15,585 nt of DNA from an uncultured Porphyromonadaceae bacterium (GCA_905212215.1 CAJMDR010000014.1:1-15585); one strand, 5' to 3'. Counted from the first letter of the stretch, positions 7,365 through 15,427 are shown. Made by a program: numbers and translations. Notes: a model not told the origin generated them from the sequence alone.

Positions 7365-8119
7365 CAACGGTATCGGTAGTGATACTGTGCTGGAACTCGG
7401 GAAAGCGTCTGGAACGCCTTTTCCCTACTCTTCGCGAAACTCTTGCACCTTACAACGCCGAAGTAATTCTTGTAGACAACGGCTCTGAACAGGAAGCAGA
7501 ACCATTCGCAAGAGAATACGGACTTCCGGGTCTGAAGGTGATACGTCTGGAACGCAACCACGGAGTGGCCTACGGACGTAACCGCGGCATAGAGGCCTCA
7601 AAGGGGAAGTATGTCTGGATTCTTGACGATGACACGGAAGTCAATCCGTCGGCTCTCGCAACCATGCTTACTCACATGGAGCAGAATCCCAAATGCGGGG
7701 TATGCGGCTGTCGGCTCGCCGATGCCGCTGGATTGATTCAGGAGAGTTTCAAGCCTTTCCCAGGATTAGGCGTAAAAATACGCAATATACTGCATATAAA
7801 GAGCAAATCTCCATATCTTGCGAAAATAGCAGGAAGCAATGTCATACACCCGGTATATATCATCGGTGCATGTCAGCTGATACGGCACGAAGTAATACGG
7901 GAGACAGGTCCCCTTGACGAACGTATCTTTTACGGACCGGAAGACGCCGACTTCTGCCTCCGAGTAGCAAAGGCCGGATACACAGTGGATTACCTAACCA
8001 CCGCCACTATCATTCACCATTGGCGCCGCCTCACCACAACTTCGCCGTTTTCCCCCCTGGGGCGAAAGCACATCAAAGCCCTTTTTCACTTCTGGCACCG
8101 CCACAAACGCCTTTTCTGA
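7361..8119 (+). CDS. GT2-family glycosyltransferase
   Basis: A 252-residue GT-A fold glycosyltransferase of family 2. The N-terminus VSVVILCWNSG (5-14) and VILVDNGS (35-42) form the nucleotide-sugar binding start. YGRNRGIEASKGKYVWILDDDTEV (71-94) carries the metal-binding DDD. YGPEDADFCLR (191-201) carries the acceptor-side ED catalytic motif. The IIHHWRR tail (217-223) is usual in rhamnosyltransferase-like members. There is no membrane segment. I chose the ATG at 7361, which overlaps the preceding stop by ATGA and gives a standard N-terminus. Upstream starts as far as 7142 lie inside the radical SAM gene and add sequence foreign to the family. The donor and acceptor cannot be told from the sequence. 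Confidence 0.92.
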   Translation: MTTVSVVILCWNSGKRLERLFPTLRETLAPYNAEVILVDNGSEQEAEPFAREYGLPGLKVIRLERNHGVAYGRNRGIEASKGKYVWILDDDTEVNPSALATMLTHMEQNPKCGVCGCRLADAAGLIQESFKPFPGLGVKIRNILHIKSKSPYLAKIAGSNVIHPVYIIGACQLIRHEVIRETGPLDERIFYGPEDADFCLRVAKAGYTVDYLTTATIIHHWRRLTTTSPFSPLGRKHIKALFHFWHRHKRLF

Positions 8120-8125
8120 GCAAGC

Positions 8126-8285
8126 AAGGAGATGAAGGAGTTTAAAGCACTTAAGGAGTTTAAGGAGCTTGGGCTGACCGCAGCATCCGCCGAGCGGAGG
8201 CCGACAACCCAGGCGGCAATATAAGCGTCTTAAACTCATTAAATTCCCTAAACTCATTAAACTCCTAAAGCACCTTAAAAACCTT
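8126..8285. repeat. Intergenic inverted-repeat element of TTTAAGGAG-type units
   Basis: The left arm (8126-8170) is built of units close to AAGGAGTTTAA (AAGGAGTTTAAAGCACTTAA, then GGAGTTTAAGGAGCTT). The right arm (8228-8285) is an imperfect reverse complement made of TTAAACTCATTAAA and TTAAACTCCTAAAG units. The GC-richer middle contains a small hairpin, TCCGC-CGA-GCGGA (8186-8198). The whole could fold into one long stem. No open reading frame fits. It fills most of the spacer between the glycosyltransferase and hpt and may serve as a terminator-like or mobile-repeat structure; its role is unknown. Confidence 0.6.
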
Positions 8286-8346
8286 ATATTCTTTGTACTA
8301 TTCTATTGCGAGAATGCCATTTTAAGAAATGGGGTTGGGAGGGGTA

Positions 8347-8378
8347 TTTGAGGATACGGGAATTTTTCGTTAACTTTG
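8347..8378 (+). promoter_or_regulatory. Bacteroidetes-type promoter of hpt
   Basis: TTTG at 8347-8350, a 20-base spacer, then TAACTTTG at 8371-8378. This is a full match to the Bacteroidetes housekeeping consensus. The ATG of hpt is at 8395, so the transcript would have a very short leader of roughly 10 bases. Confidence 0.8.
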
Positions 8379-8394
8379 TTCCAAATTTTTCGTC

Positions 8395-8943
8395 ATGGAG
8401 AAAAGACTCTCATTCAACGGTCTGAATTTCGTGCCTTACCTCACCGAAGCCGAAATTCTCAAGCAGGTAAATCGCGTCGCTCAGGAGATAAAACGCGATT
8501 ATGCCGGCCAACGCCCTCTGTTCATAGCCGTGCTTAACGGCGCCTTCATTTTCGCCGCCGACTTGCTCCGCGCCGCAGAAATGAACCACGCCGACATCAG
8601 TTTCGTACGCTATTCTTCTTATGAAGGAACCCAGACCACAGGGAACGTAAAGCAGATAGTGGGCCTCAACGAGCCTGTGGAAGGACGCGACATCGTGATA
8701 ATAGAAGATATTGTCGACACCGGCTATACGGCACAGAAAATGATTGCCGACCTGCGCAAGCTGAATCCATCGTCGATCCGCTTCGCGACCCTGTTACACA
8801 AGAAGGAGAGCGCGAAAGTAGACTTCACACCCGATTACGCCGCCTTCACCATCCCTCCGAAATTCATCATCGGCTATGGCCTTGACCTGGACGGCAAAGC
8901 ACGCAATCTGCGCGACATCTACATCCTGGAAGAGGAAGCCTGA
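8395..8943 (+). CDS. hpt: Hypoxanthine phosphoribosyltransferase
   Basis: A 182-residue type I phosphoribosyltransferase that joins hypoxanthine (and usually guanine) to PRPP to make IMP or GMP in purine salvage in the cytoplasm. The PRPP-binding loop [12 protein letters not shown] is at residues 101-112. [13 protein letters not shown] (47-59) is the pyrophosphate-loop region. [14 protein letters not shown] (70-83) is the flexible catalytic loop. [21 protein letters not shown] near the C-terminus contacts the purine and is typical of the bacterial enzyme. Length is standard. It has its own promoter directly upstream and is followed after 128 bases by adk, a common pairing in Bacteroidales that groups purine salvage with nucleotide phosphorylation. 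Confidence 0.97.
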   Translation: MEKRLSFNGLNFVPYLTEAEILKQVNRVAQEIKRDYAGQRPLFIAVLNGAFIFAADLLRAAEMNHADISFVRYSSYEGTQTTGNVKQIVGLNEPVEGRDIVIIEDIVDTGYTAQKMIADLRKLNPSSIRFATLLHKKESAKVDFTPDYAAFTIPPKFIIGYGLDLDGKARNLRDIYILEEEA

Positions 8944-9071
8944 GGCTGCCCGCGTCCTCTCGCACGCTGTTGTAAGCACGCTGCCTGAAAAAAGGGAGCG
9001 ATGGCGGCTGTGCAGTGAACCCCAAGCCTACATAAAACCTTAACATTATACCAAGAAAGACAAAAACAACT

Positions 9072-9677
9072 ATGCTAAACCTGGTATTGTTCGGCGCACC
9101 GGGAAGCGGCAAAGGCACCCAGAGCGCAAAAATAATTGACGAATACGGACTGCACCATATCAGCACAGGCGACTTGCTGCGCGACCATATCGCCCGCAAC
9201 ACCTCTTACGGCAAGACCGCCAATGAGTTCATCTCCAAGGGGGAACTGATTCCCGACTCGCTGATGATGCAGATTCTGGAAGAGGAACTCGACAAGCACC
9301 TCGAAGCCGGTGCGGGTGTCGTTTTCGACGGCTTTCCCCGCACCCTGGCACAGGCTGATGCCCTCGATGACCTGCTGAAGCGCAAAGGCACCGACCTCCA
9401 TGCCGTGGTAGGACTTGAAGTCCCTGAGGAAGACCTCACCGAGCGCCTTCTGAAACGCGGCAAGGATTCCGGAAGAAGCGATGACAACGCCGAGACTATT
9501 GCCAACAGACTGAAAGTCTATCACAACCAGACGGAACCGCTCCGCAAATATTATCAGGACCGCGACAAGTTCATAGGCATCAACGGCAAAGGTGTCATTG
9601 ACGAGATCTTCAACGACATCGCCAAAGGCATCGAGACAAAAACGGGAGTCAAGACCCGCCGTGCCAACAAAGACTGA
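9072..9677 (+). CDS. adk: Adenylate kinase
   Basis: A 201-residue adenylate kinase (ATP + AMP to 2 ADP), cytoplasmic. The P-loop GAPGSGKGT is at 8-16, the AMP-binding region HISTGDLLR at 29-37, and DGFPRTLAQA at 86-95. The LID region is short: RGKDSGRSDDN (129-139) is present, but the long zinc-binding LID insertion with cysteines is absent, as is usual in Bacteroidetes. The C-terminus carries a basic tail (KTRRANKD). The ATG at 9072 sits just before the conserved LNLVLFGAPG start. The MATE gene downstream begins inside or just after the end of adk, suggesting cotranscription. Confidence 0.97.
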   Translation: MLNLVLFGAPGSGKGTQSAKIIDEYGLHHISTGDLLRDHIARNTSYGKTANEFISKGELIPDSLMMQILEEELDKHLEAGAGVVFDGFPRTLAQADALDDLLKRKGTDLHAVVGLEVPEEDLTERLLKRGKDSGRSDDNAETIANRLKVYHNQTEPLRKYYQDRDKFIGINGKGVIDEIFNDIAKGIETKTGVKTRRANKD

Positions 9678-11022
9678 GATTTCCGGCACAGGACTATTGA
9701 GAGAAACGGGCGCCTTGCTACGGCTTGGCGCCCCGATACTCCTTACTCAGGTGGGAGTGATAGTGGTGAGCTTCGCCGACACCATGATGGTCGGCTCCTA
9801 CAGCACCGAGGCTCTTGCGGCCGCCGCCTTTGTAAATAACTTCTTCATGGTGCCGATGGTGATGCTGATAGGCTTCGCCGCCGGCCTTACACCCCTCATC
9901 GGCTCACTATATACCCGGCGCCGAAACATGGATGTGGGACGCACGTTGCGTGCCGGAATGAAGCTCAACTTCTTCATGGCGCTTCTCCTCGTAGCCGTGA
10001 TGGGTGTGCTTTATTTCTTCCTCGACCGCATGGGGCAACCACCGGAACTGTTACCCCTAATTCGTTCCTATTACCTGATAGTGATGGCGTCGATGATTCC
10101 GGCTCCCTTCTTCAATGCCTGCCAGCAGACTGCCAACGCCGTCACCAACACCTCCATGCCGATGTGGATCATCCTTGCGGCAAACGTGCTGAACATCTTC
10201 GGCAACTGGCTGTTGATTTTCGGGCACTGGGGCGCCCCGGAATTAGGACTTGACGGCGCCGGCATAAGCACCTTCGCAGCAAGGCTCGCAGCCACCCTCG
10301 CCATACTTTGGGTAGTTACACATACACGCCGTTACGCTCCTTATCGCGAAGGACTTAAACGCCGCGGCTCACGACCTCTAACATGGCGCATAACAGGCAC
10401 ATCCCTGCCCGTAATGCTCCAGAACGGCGCCGAGGTGCTGATATGGGCTTTCGGCGCTGTGGTGTGCGGCTGGTATGGCAAGATAGAGCTTGCCGCCTAC
10501 CAGATTACCAACACCATGTCGCAACTCGGCTTCATGGCCTACCTCAGCTTCGCTGTGGCCGTCAGTATCCGCGTTGCCAACAAGGCGGGTCTGCGCGACT
10601 ACGGAGGCATGTATCTCAGCACAAAAGCAGGACTATGTCTCAATCTCTGCCTCGCTGTTGCGGCGAGCCTTGTGTTCTATTTCCTCTCGCGCCCGTTGTT
10701 AGGCGCCTTTACACCCGATGCCGCTGTTGTCGGCACCGCCCTCACACTAATCCTCCCCCTCATCGTCTATCAGCTTTTCGATGCCACTCAGATCACACTC
10801 AGCAATGCCGTTCGCGGCACAGGCATAGTGTGGCCCTTGCTCACCGTATCGGTGCTCAGTTACCTCATAGTCGGTGTTCCCGCCATGCTGGGACTTGCCA
10901 AGGGCGCGGGCCTACAATGCGTAGGAGTTTACTGGAGTTTCTGCATCATGCTCACGGTAGCTACAGTGGCTTACCTGCATTATTTCCGCAGCATCATGCG
11001 GCGCACCATGCGCCAGGGCTGA
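9661..11022 (+). CDS. MATE-family multidrug/sodium antiporter
   Basis: A 12-helix inner-membrane exporter of the MATE (NorM/DinF) family, expected to expel cationic drugs or metabolites using a sodium or proton gradient. Typical segments are LLRLGAPILLTQVGVIVVSFADTMMVG at the N-terminus (helix 1 and first loop), AAAAFVNNFFMVP (helix 2), and PAPFFNACQQTANAVTNTSMPM midway, repeated in the second half by AAYQITNTMSQLGFMAYLSFAVAVSIRVAN. I chose the GTG at 9661, which overlaps adk by 17 bases and gives 453 residues, the usual length. A TTG at 9697 is possible; an ATG at 9592 lies deep in adk and adds atypical residues. The start is uncertain but the family is clear. The substrate is unknown. Confidence 0.92.
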   Translation: MPTKTEISGTGLLRETGALLRLGAPILLTQVGVIVVSFADTMMVGSYSTEALAAAAFVNNFFMVPMVMLIGFAAGLTPLIGSLYTRRRNMDVGRTLRAGMKLNFFMALLLVAVMGVLYFFLDRMGQPPELLPLIRSYYLIVMASMIPAPFFNACQQTANAVTNTSMPMWIILAANVLNIFGNWLLIFGHWGAPELGLDGAGISTFAARLAATLAILWVVTHTRRYAPYREGLKRRGSRPLTWRITGTSLPVMLQNGAEVLIWAFGAVVCGWYGKIELAAYQITNTMSQLGFMAYLSFAVAVSIRVANKAGLRDYGGMYLSTKAGLCLNLCLAVAASLVFYFLSRPLLGAFTPDAAVVGTALTLILPLIVYQLFDATQITLSNAVRGTGIVWPLLTVSVLSYLIVGVPAMLGLAKGAGLQCVGVYWSFCIMLTVATVAYLHYFRSIMRRTMRQG

Positions 11023-11046
11023 AAATCCTTGCAAAACCGACATTTA

Positions 11047-11080
11047 TACTTTTGTAAGCCACTGTATTTCAGTGACTTAT
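11047..11080 (+). promoter_or_regulatory. -7-like element and hairpin upstream of parA
   Basis: TACTTTTG at 11047-11054 matches TAnnTTTG, but no TTTG lies at the right distance upstream. Immediately after it, AAGCCACTG (11056-11064) can pair with CAGTGACTT (11070-11078) around a TATTT loop, with one mismatch. No T run follows, so it may be a structured leader or a weak terminator of the MATE gene. Confidence 0.35.
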
Positions 11081-11143
11081 AGAACTTATTAACAATTAAG
11101 TTAATTTAATATGGGAAATAGCATGAGAATGAAAAAAAATTTG

Positions 11144-11151
11144 TTACTTTG
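11144..11151 (+). promoter_or_regulatory. Probable -7 element of the parAB promoter
   Basis: TTACTTTG is one base from TAnnTTTG, about 28 bases before the chosen parA ATG (11179). No clear -33 TTTG is seen at the usual spacing. If used, transcription starts near 11158, excluding the in-frame ATG at 11149 and supporting 11179 as the start. Confidence 0.5.
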
Positions 11152-11178
11152 CATATTAATTCAGAAGCATCACTGCTT

Positions 11179-11982
11179 ATGGGAAAGATAATGGCAATAG
11201 CCAATCAAAAAGGGGGTGTAGGCAAGACCACCACCGCCTTCAACCTGGGTTCCTGCATGGCTTTGGCGGGCGCCAAGGTGCTGCTTATCGACGCAGACCC
11301 GCAGGCCAACGCCACCTCGGGCTTAGGCATCGACCCGCGCACCAGCAAAGCCTCCGTCTATGAGTGTCTGGTAGACAATTATCCCGTTGCGGACGCCATC
11401 CAGCCGACATGCATCGAGGGGCTGAGCCTGCTCAGCGCCTCCATAGACCTGGTGGGCGCCGAGATGGAACTTGTCAACAGACCTCAGCGTGAAAAAGTGC
11501 TGGCACGCATTCTGGAGCCGGTACGCGACGACTATGACTTTATCCTCATAGACTGCAGCCCTTCGTTAGGTTTCATCACCATCAACGCGCTCACCGCCGC
11601 CGACTCCGTGGTGATTCCGGTACAGGCCGAGTATTTCGCCCTGGAAGGCATCACCCAGCTTCTCAACACCATCCGCATTATCAAGAGCCGCCTGAAGCCG
11701 CAACTGGAGATAGAGGGATTCCTGCTCACCATGTACGATGCCCGTCTGCGCCTCGCAAACAGCATCTACGAAGAGCTGAAGAATCACTTCGGCGACATGG
11801 TGTTCAGCACCGTAATCCCGCGCAACATAAAGCTCAGCGAGAGCCCCAGCCACGGCCTTCCGGTAATACTCTATGATCCGGATTCGCGCGGCGCGATAGC
11901 ATATCAGGCACTCGCCTCCGAGCTGTTGGCAAAGAACCACCACACTGTTTCAGCAACACTTCAATCCGACAATAAAGCATGA
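11179..11982 (+). CDS. parA: ParA chromosome-partitioning ATPase
   Basis: A 267-residue deviant-Walker ATPase (Soj/ParA), which binds DNA as an ATP dimer and drives origin segregation with ParB. Deviant Walker A KGGVGKTT is at 11-18, A' motif [11 protein letters not shown] at 34-44, and Walker B FILIDCSP at 121-128. The C-terminal half has the ParA signature [13 protein letters not shown] and [18 protein letters not shown]. It lacks an N-terminal DNA-binding extension, so it is of the chromosomal type. I chose the ATG at 11179 ([13 protein letters not shown]), not 11149, because the family starts there and the -7 element overlaps the earlier ATG. Its TGA overlaps the parB ATG (11979-11982), as expected for a coupled parAB operon. 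Confidence 0.95.
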   Translation: MGKIMAIANQKGGVGKTTTAFNLGSCMALAGAKVLLIDADPQANATSGLGIDPRTSKASVYECLVDNYPVADAIQPTCIEGLSLLSASIDLVGAEMELVNRPQREKVLARILEPVRDDYDFILIDCSPSLGFITINALTAADSVVIPVQAEYFALEGITQLLNTIRIIKSRLKPQLEIEGFLLTMYDARLRLANSIYEELKNHFGDMVFSTVIPRNIKLSESPSHGLPVILYDPDSRGAIAYQALASELLAKNHHTVSATLQSDNKA

Positions 11983-12767
11983 GCCAACGTAAAAGCGCCT
12001 TGGGGCGCGGCCTGGACGCCATGATCTCCATGCCGGAGATACGCACCGACGGCTCGTCGGCAATCAGCGAGATCCGCGTTGCCGACATCAGCCCGAATCC
12101 GGAACAGCCCCGTACCATCTTTGATCCGGAAGCTCTGGAAGAACTCGCCACGTCAATCCGCGAGTTAGGCATCATCCAGCCATTGTCGCTGCGACTGCTC
12201 AACGACGGTTCCTATCAGATCATAGCGGGAGAACGACGCTGGAGAGCTGCCAAGATGTCAGGGCTCGACACCGTGCCGGCATACGTGCGTAAGGCCTCCG
12301 ACGCAGAAATCACCGAGATGGCCCTCATCGAGAACATTCAGCGCGAAGATCTGAACGCCATAGAGGTAGCTTTGGCATTGCGGAAACTCATTGACACCTA
12401 TTCGCTGACGCAGGAACGGCTCGCCGAACGGCTTGGCAAGAAACGCGCTACCATAGCCAATCATCTGCGGCTGCTCCGTCTGCCCGCAGAGATCCAGTTG
12501 GGACTGCGCGACAAGCTCATCGACATGGGTGCTCAGATCATCCTTTGCGACCCTCACCGTGCCGTAGTAATCGGACACAACCACGGCTTCAAGCTGCGCG
12601 GCGCCCGACTGACTTCGCCCGATATCCGTGCGGGAATCGCCCTTCTCATCGCCGCCATGAGCGCCGAAGGAACCAGCACGATCAGCAATATCGAACAGAT
12701 AGACCGTGGCTACCAGAACATCGAAGGACGACTTAACGCCATCGGCGCCAGAATCACTCGAATATGA
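11979..12767 (+). CDS. Chimeric frame: ParB N-terminal two thirds fused to MurA C-terminus
   Basis: One 262-codon frame with two unrelated halves. Residues 1-184 are ParB: N-terminal GRGLDAMIS, the CTPase/ParB box with [20 protein letters not shown] (81-92) and [14 protein letters not shown] (113-126), then the helix-turn-helix [24 protein letters not shown] (143-166). ParB normally continues after DMG with H-A-R-A-L and ends in a dimerisation domain near residue 290; both are missing. Residues about 179-262 are instead the end of UDP-GlcNAc enolpyruvyl transferase. The protein as written would be a ParB without self-dimerisation. The join at 12510-12530 is most likely an assembly artefact or a rearrangement breakpoint, so the single product should not be trusted. 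Confidence 0.85.
   Translation: MSQRKSALGRGLDAMISMPEIRTDGSSAISEIRVADISPNPEQPRTIFDPEALEELATSIRELGIIQPLSLRLLNDGSYQIIAGERRWRAAKMSGLDTVPAYVRKASDAEITEMALIENIQREDLNAIEVALALRKLIDTYSLTQERLAERLGKKRATIANHLRLLRLPAEIQLGLRDKLIDMGAQIILCDPHRAVVIGHNHGFKLRGARLTSPDIRAGIALLIAAMSAEGTSTISNIEQIDRGYQNIEGRLNAIGARITRI
12510..12530. other. Putative join point between two genomic sources
   Basis: The 21 bases encode DKLIDMG. The phrase L-I-D-M-G fits both ParB (K-L-I-D-M-G-H-A-R) and MurA (K-L-I-D-M-G-A-x-I-I-L) in the same codon phase. Protein family, gene order and spacer style all change here, so the crossover probably lies in this shared stretch. Confidence 0.7.
12513..12767 (+). pseudogene. murA: MurA (UDP-GlcNAc 1-carboxyvinyltransferase), C-terminal remnant
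   Basis: About 84 C-terminal residues of MurA, the enzyme that adds enolpyruvate to UDP-GlcNAc in the first committed step of peptidoglycan synthesis. Recognisable parts are [17 protein letters not shown], then [20 protein letters not shown] (fusion residues 212-231; the DIRAG arginine corresponds to the conserved active-site Arg near 371 of E. coli MurA), then [23 protein letters not shown] (the IDRGY arginine near 397 in E. coli). Normal length is about 420-435 residues, so roughly four fifths, including the catalytic Cys115 loop, is missing. The last codon overlaps rimM by ATGA, which looks like the native arrangement, so the loss is on the 5' side only. Confidence 0.85.
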
Positions 12768-13303
12768 TAAAGAAAGAAGAAGTATATAAAATAGGACTAT
12801 TCAACAAGCCGCACGGCATTCACGGCGAGTTGCAGTTTACCTTCACGGACGACATCTTCGACCGTGTGGACTGCGATTATCTGATCTGCCTGCTCGACGG
12901 TATTTTCGTACCGTTTTTCATCGAAGAATACCGTTTCCGTTCGGACTCCACCGCACTGGTGAAGCTTGAAGGCATAGATACGGCGGAACGCGCGCGTATG
13001 TTCACCAATGTTGAAGTCTACTTCCCGGTGAAGCACGCGGAAGAGGCGGAAGACGGCGAACTGTCGTGGAACTTCTTCGTCGGTTTCCGCATGGAAGACG
13101 TTCGTCACGGCGAGCTGGGCGAAGTGGTCGAAGTGGATACCGCTACGGTGAATACCCTTTTTGTGGTCGAACAGGAGGACGGAGAAGAACTCCTCGTCCC
13201 TGCACAGGAAGAATTTATAGTGGAGATCAATCAGGAAAAGAAGCTCATCACAGTCGAGCTTCCCGAAGGATTGTTGAATTTGGAAGATTTGGAGGAAGAT
13301 TAA
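12764..13303 (+). CDS. rimM: Ribosome maturation factor RimM
   Basis: A 179-residue RimM, which assists 30S subunit assembly by binding S19 and aiding 16S rRNA head-domain maturation. The N-terminal RimM beta-barrel shows the diagnostic [17 protein letters not shown] (9-25), where bacterial RimM usually has 'G-x-x-x-x-x-H-G-x-x-G'. The C-terminal PRC-barrel (about 96-175) has [23 protein letters not shown] and [12 protein letters not shown]. The tail is acidic (LEDLEED). It starts within the murA stop (ATGA at 12764-12767). This coupling and the close likeness to Bacteroides RimM suggest the right piece is a native Bacteroides-type operon. Length is normal. Confidence 0.95.
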   Translation: MIKKEEVYKIGLFNKPHGIHGELQFTFTDDIFDRVDCDYLICLLDGIFVPFFIEEYRFRSDSTALVKLEGIDTAERARMFTNVEVYFPVKHAEEAEDGELSWNFFVGFRMEDVRHGELGEVVEVDTATVNTLFVVEQEDGEELLVPAQEEFIVEINQEKKLITVELPEGLLNLEDLEED

Positions 13304-13315
13304 TAATTAATAAAG

Positions 13316-14173
13316 ATGCCAAGAAAACGGAGTAAAGCATTTTGGAACAATTTCAAGTTCAAGTATAAACTCACCATTATCAATGAGAATACGCTTGAAG
13401 AAATCGTGGGGCTTCGGGTATCCAAGCTGAATGGGCTTTCGGTGCTGTTGTCCGTGCTGGCGGTGCTTTTTCTGATTGCCGCCTGCATCATTGCCTTCAC
13501 CCCTTTGCGCAATTATCTCCCCGGATATATGAACAGTGAAGTCCGCAGTCAGATCGTGGACAACGCGCTCCGTGTGGATTCCTTGCAGGAACTGCTCAAC
13601 AGGCAGAACCTCTACATCATGAACATACAGGATATTTTCAGCGGAAAAGTGCCCATAGACAGCGTGCAGACGCTCGACTCGCTGACCGCCGCCCGCGAAG
13701 ACACCCTGATGGAACGTACCAGACGTGAAGAGGAATTTCGCCGCCAATACGAAGAAAATGAAAAATATAATCTGACTACGATCGTTTCGCAGCCGGATGT
13801 CAACGGACTGATCCTGTATCGTCCGACCCGTGGAATGGTTTCCGACCATTTCAACACCGATAAGAAACACTTTGGAACGGATATTGCCGCCAACCCCAAC
13901 GAAAGCGTGCTGGCAACCATGGACGGCACCGTCTTTCTGAGCACCTACACCGCCGAAACCGGTTACGTGATAGGCGTACAGCACAGTCAGGATTTCGTCT
14001 CGATCTACAAGCATTGCGGCTCGCTGCTGAAAAAAGAAGGCGACCGTGTGAAAGGAGGCGAAGCCATCGCACTGGTGGGAAACAGCGGAACGCTCAGCAC
14101 AGGGCCGCATCTCCACTTCGAACTGTGGTACAAGGGACATCCTGTCAATCCGGAGAAGTACATCGTGTTTTAA
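13316..14173 (+). CDS. Membrane-anchored M23 family metallopeptidase
   Basis: A 285-residue LytM/M23 peptidase. After a basic cytoplasmic N-terminus (residues 1-35) there is one transmembrane helix at about 41-61 (LSVLLSVLAVLFLIAACIIA). A coiled-coil-prone stretch follows (about 75-150, RREEEFRRQYEENEK), then the peptidase domain at about 165-285. Zinc and catalytic residues are all present: HFGTD (His185, Asp189), YKH (His233) and HLHFE (His265, His267). It therefore looks like an active peptidoglycan endopeptidase facing the periplasm, acting on cross-links during growth or division. The gene lies 12 bases after rimM and 63 before dxr. Length is typical for this Bacteroidales operon member. 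Confidence 0.93.
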   Translation: MPRKRSKAFWNNFKFKYKLTIINENTLEEIVGLRVSKLNGLSVLLSVLAVLFLIAACIIAFTPLRNYLPGYMNSEVRSQIVDNALRVDSLQELLNRQNLYIMNIQDIFSGKVPIDSVQTLDSLTAAREDTLMERTRREEEFRRQYEENEKYNLTTIVSQPDVNGLILYRPTRGMVSDHFNTDKKHFGTDIAANPNESVLATMDGTVFLSTYTAETGYVIGVQHSQDFVSIYKHCGSLLKKEGDRVKGGEAIALVGNSGTLSTGPHLHFELWYKGHPVNPEKYIVF

Positions 14174-14236
14174 AGCCAATGACGAGAAGTGGGATATACG
14201 ATTATAAGTGACAAGTGACAGAGGAATTAGATAATA

Positions 14237-15427
14237 ATGGATTCAGAAAAGAAGAATAAGAAGAAACAAATAGCTATTTTAGGCTCTACGGGCTCTATCG
14301 GGACGCAGGCGTTGCAGGTGATCGAAGAACACCCCGACCTCTACGAAGCCTATGCCCTGACGGCCAACAACCGGGTAGAACTGCTGATTGCACAGGCACG
14401 CAAGTTCCAGCCGGAAGTGGTGGTGATAGCCAACGAAGAAAAGTACGCCCAACTGAAGGAAGCGCTGAGCGACCTTCCGATCAAAGTATATGCCGGAATC
14501 GACGCGGTCTGCCAGATCGTGGAAGCCGGACCGGTGGATATGGTGCTGACGGCAATGGTGGGCTATGCCGGACTGAAGCCGACGATCAACGCCATCCGTG
14601 CCAAGAAAGCCATTGCGCTTGCCAATAAAGAGACGCTTGTGGTGGCGGGAGAACTGATCAACCAGCTGGCACAGCAATACCGCACTCCCATTTTGCCGGT
14701 GGACTCTGAACACTCGGCAGTTTTCCAGTGTTTAGCTGGAGAAGTCGGGAACCCGATTGAGAAGGTGATACTGACCGCTTCCGGCGGTCCGTTTCGGACC
14801 TGCACGCTGGAGCAGCTGAAGTCCGTTACCAAGACACAGGCATTGAAACATCCCAACTGGGAGATGGGAGCTAAGATCACCATTGACTCCGCATCCATGA
14901 TGAACAAAGGCTTTGAAGTAATTGAAGCCAAGTGGTTGTTTGGCGTTCAGCCCGGCCAGATAGAAGTGGTCGTACATCCGCAGTCGGTCATTCATTCAAT
15001 GGTCCAGTTTGAGGACGGTGCCGTGAAGGCGCAGCTCGGTATGCCGGATATGCGTTTGCCCATTCAGTACGCGTTCTCTTATCCCGACCGTATCAGCGCT
15101 TCTTTTGAACGGCTCGACTTTGCAAAATGTACCAACCTGACTTTCGAACAACCCGACACGAAGCGTTTCCGCAACCTCTCTCTGGCTTACGAAGCGATGT
15201 ATCGGGGCGGAAATATGCCTTGTATTGTCAATGCCGCCAACGAGGTGGTGGTCGCCTCTTTCCTGAAAGACGGCATCAGCTTTCTCGGCATGAGTGATGT
15301 GATAGAGAAAACAATGGAGCAAGCCGCTTTCGTGGCGAATCCGAGTTATGAGGACTATGTAGCGACCGACGAAGAAGCAAGAAGAATCGCTTCCGAGCTT
15401 GTGCGCCGGCAAAATCCTCAGAAATAA
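14237..15427 (+). CDS. dxr: 1-deoxy-D-xylulose-5-phosphate reductoisomerase
   Basis: A 396-residue DXR/IspC that converts DXP to MEP using NADPH and a divalent metal, in the non-mevalonate isoprenoid pathway. NADPH loop GSTGSIG is at 16-22; LANKETLV (128-135) contacts NADPH and substrate; DSEHSA (156-161) supplies metal ligands Asp156 and Glu158; TASGGPFR (180-187) and HPNWEMG bind substrate; SASMMNKGFE (218-227) gives the third metal ligand, Glu227. The C-terminal helical domain is complete to the TAA. The lysine-rich N-terminus (EKKNKKKQ) is usual in Bacteroidales. It is followed after 30 bases by rseP, so undecaprenyl precursor supply sits beside envelope proteolysis. Confidence 0.97.
   Translation: MDSEKKNKKKQIAILGSTGSIGTQALQVIEEHPDLYEAYALTANNRVELLIAQARKFQPEVVVIANEEKYAQLKEALSDLPIKVYAGIDAVCQIVEAGPVDMVLTAMVGYAGLKPTINAIRAKKAIALANKETLVVAGELINQLAQQYRTPILPVDSEHSAVFQCLAGEVGNPIEKVILTASGGPFRTCTLEQLKSVTKTQALKHPNWEMGAKITIDSASMMNKGFEVIEAKWLFGVQPGQIEVVVHPQSVIHSMVQFEDGAVKAQLGMPDMRLPIQYAFSYPDRISASFERLDFAKCTNLTFEQPDTKRFRNLSLAYEAMYRGGNMPCIVNAANEVVVASFLKDGISFLGMSDVIEKTMEQAAFVANPSYEDYVATDEEARRIASELVRRQNPQK

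Noticed and set aside
8126..8285. CRISPR array
   Set aside because: The repeat units are about 11 bases, imperfect and inverted, with no unique spacers of 30 bases or so, and no cas gene is near.
8944..9071. Terminator or promoter between hpt and adk
   Set aside because: GCACGCTG occurs twice, but as a direct, not inverted, repeat. I find no stem with a T run and no TAnnTTTG box with a proper -33, so nothing is called here.
9592..9660. Extended ATG start for the MATE transporter
   Set aside because: It lies inside adk and would add 23 polar residues foreign to the family. The GTG at 9661 gives the usual length.
11979..12767. A new bifunctional ParB-MurA protein
   Set aside because: The MurA part lacks four fifths of the enzyme including the catalytic loop, and the ParB part lacks dimerisation. 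The fusion point is a shared phrase, which better fits an assembly chimera or rearrangement.
13307..14179. Leftward 290-codon open frame
   Set aside because: Antisense to the M23 peptidase, whose zinc motifs are intact; no domain is visible in the antisense product.
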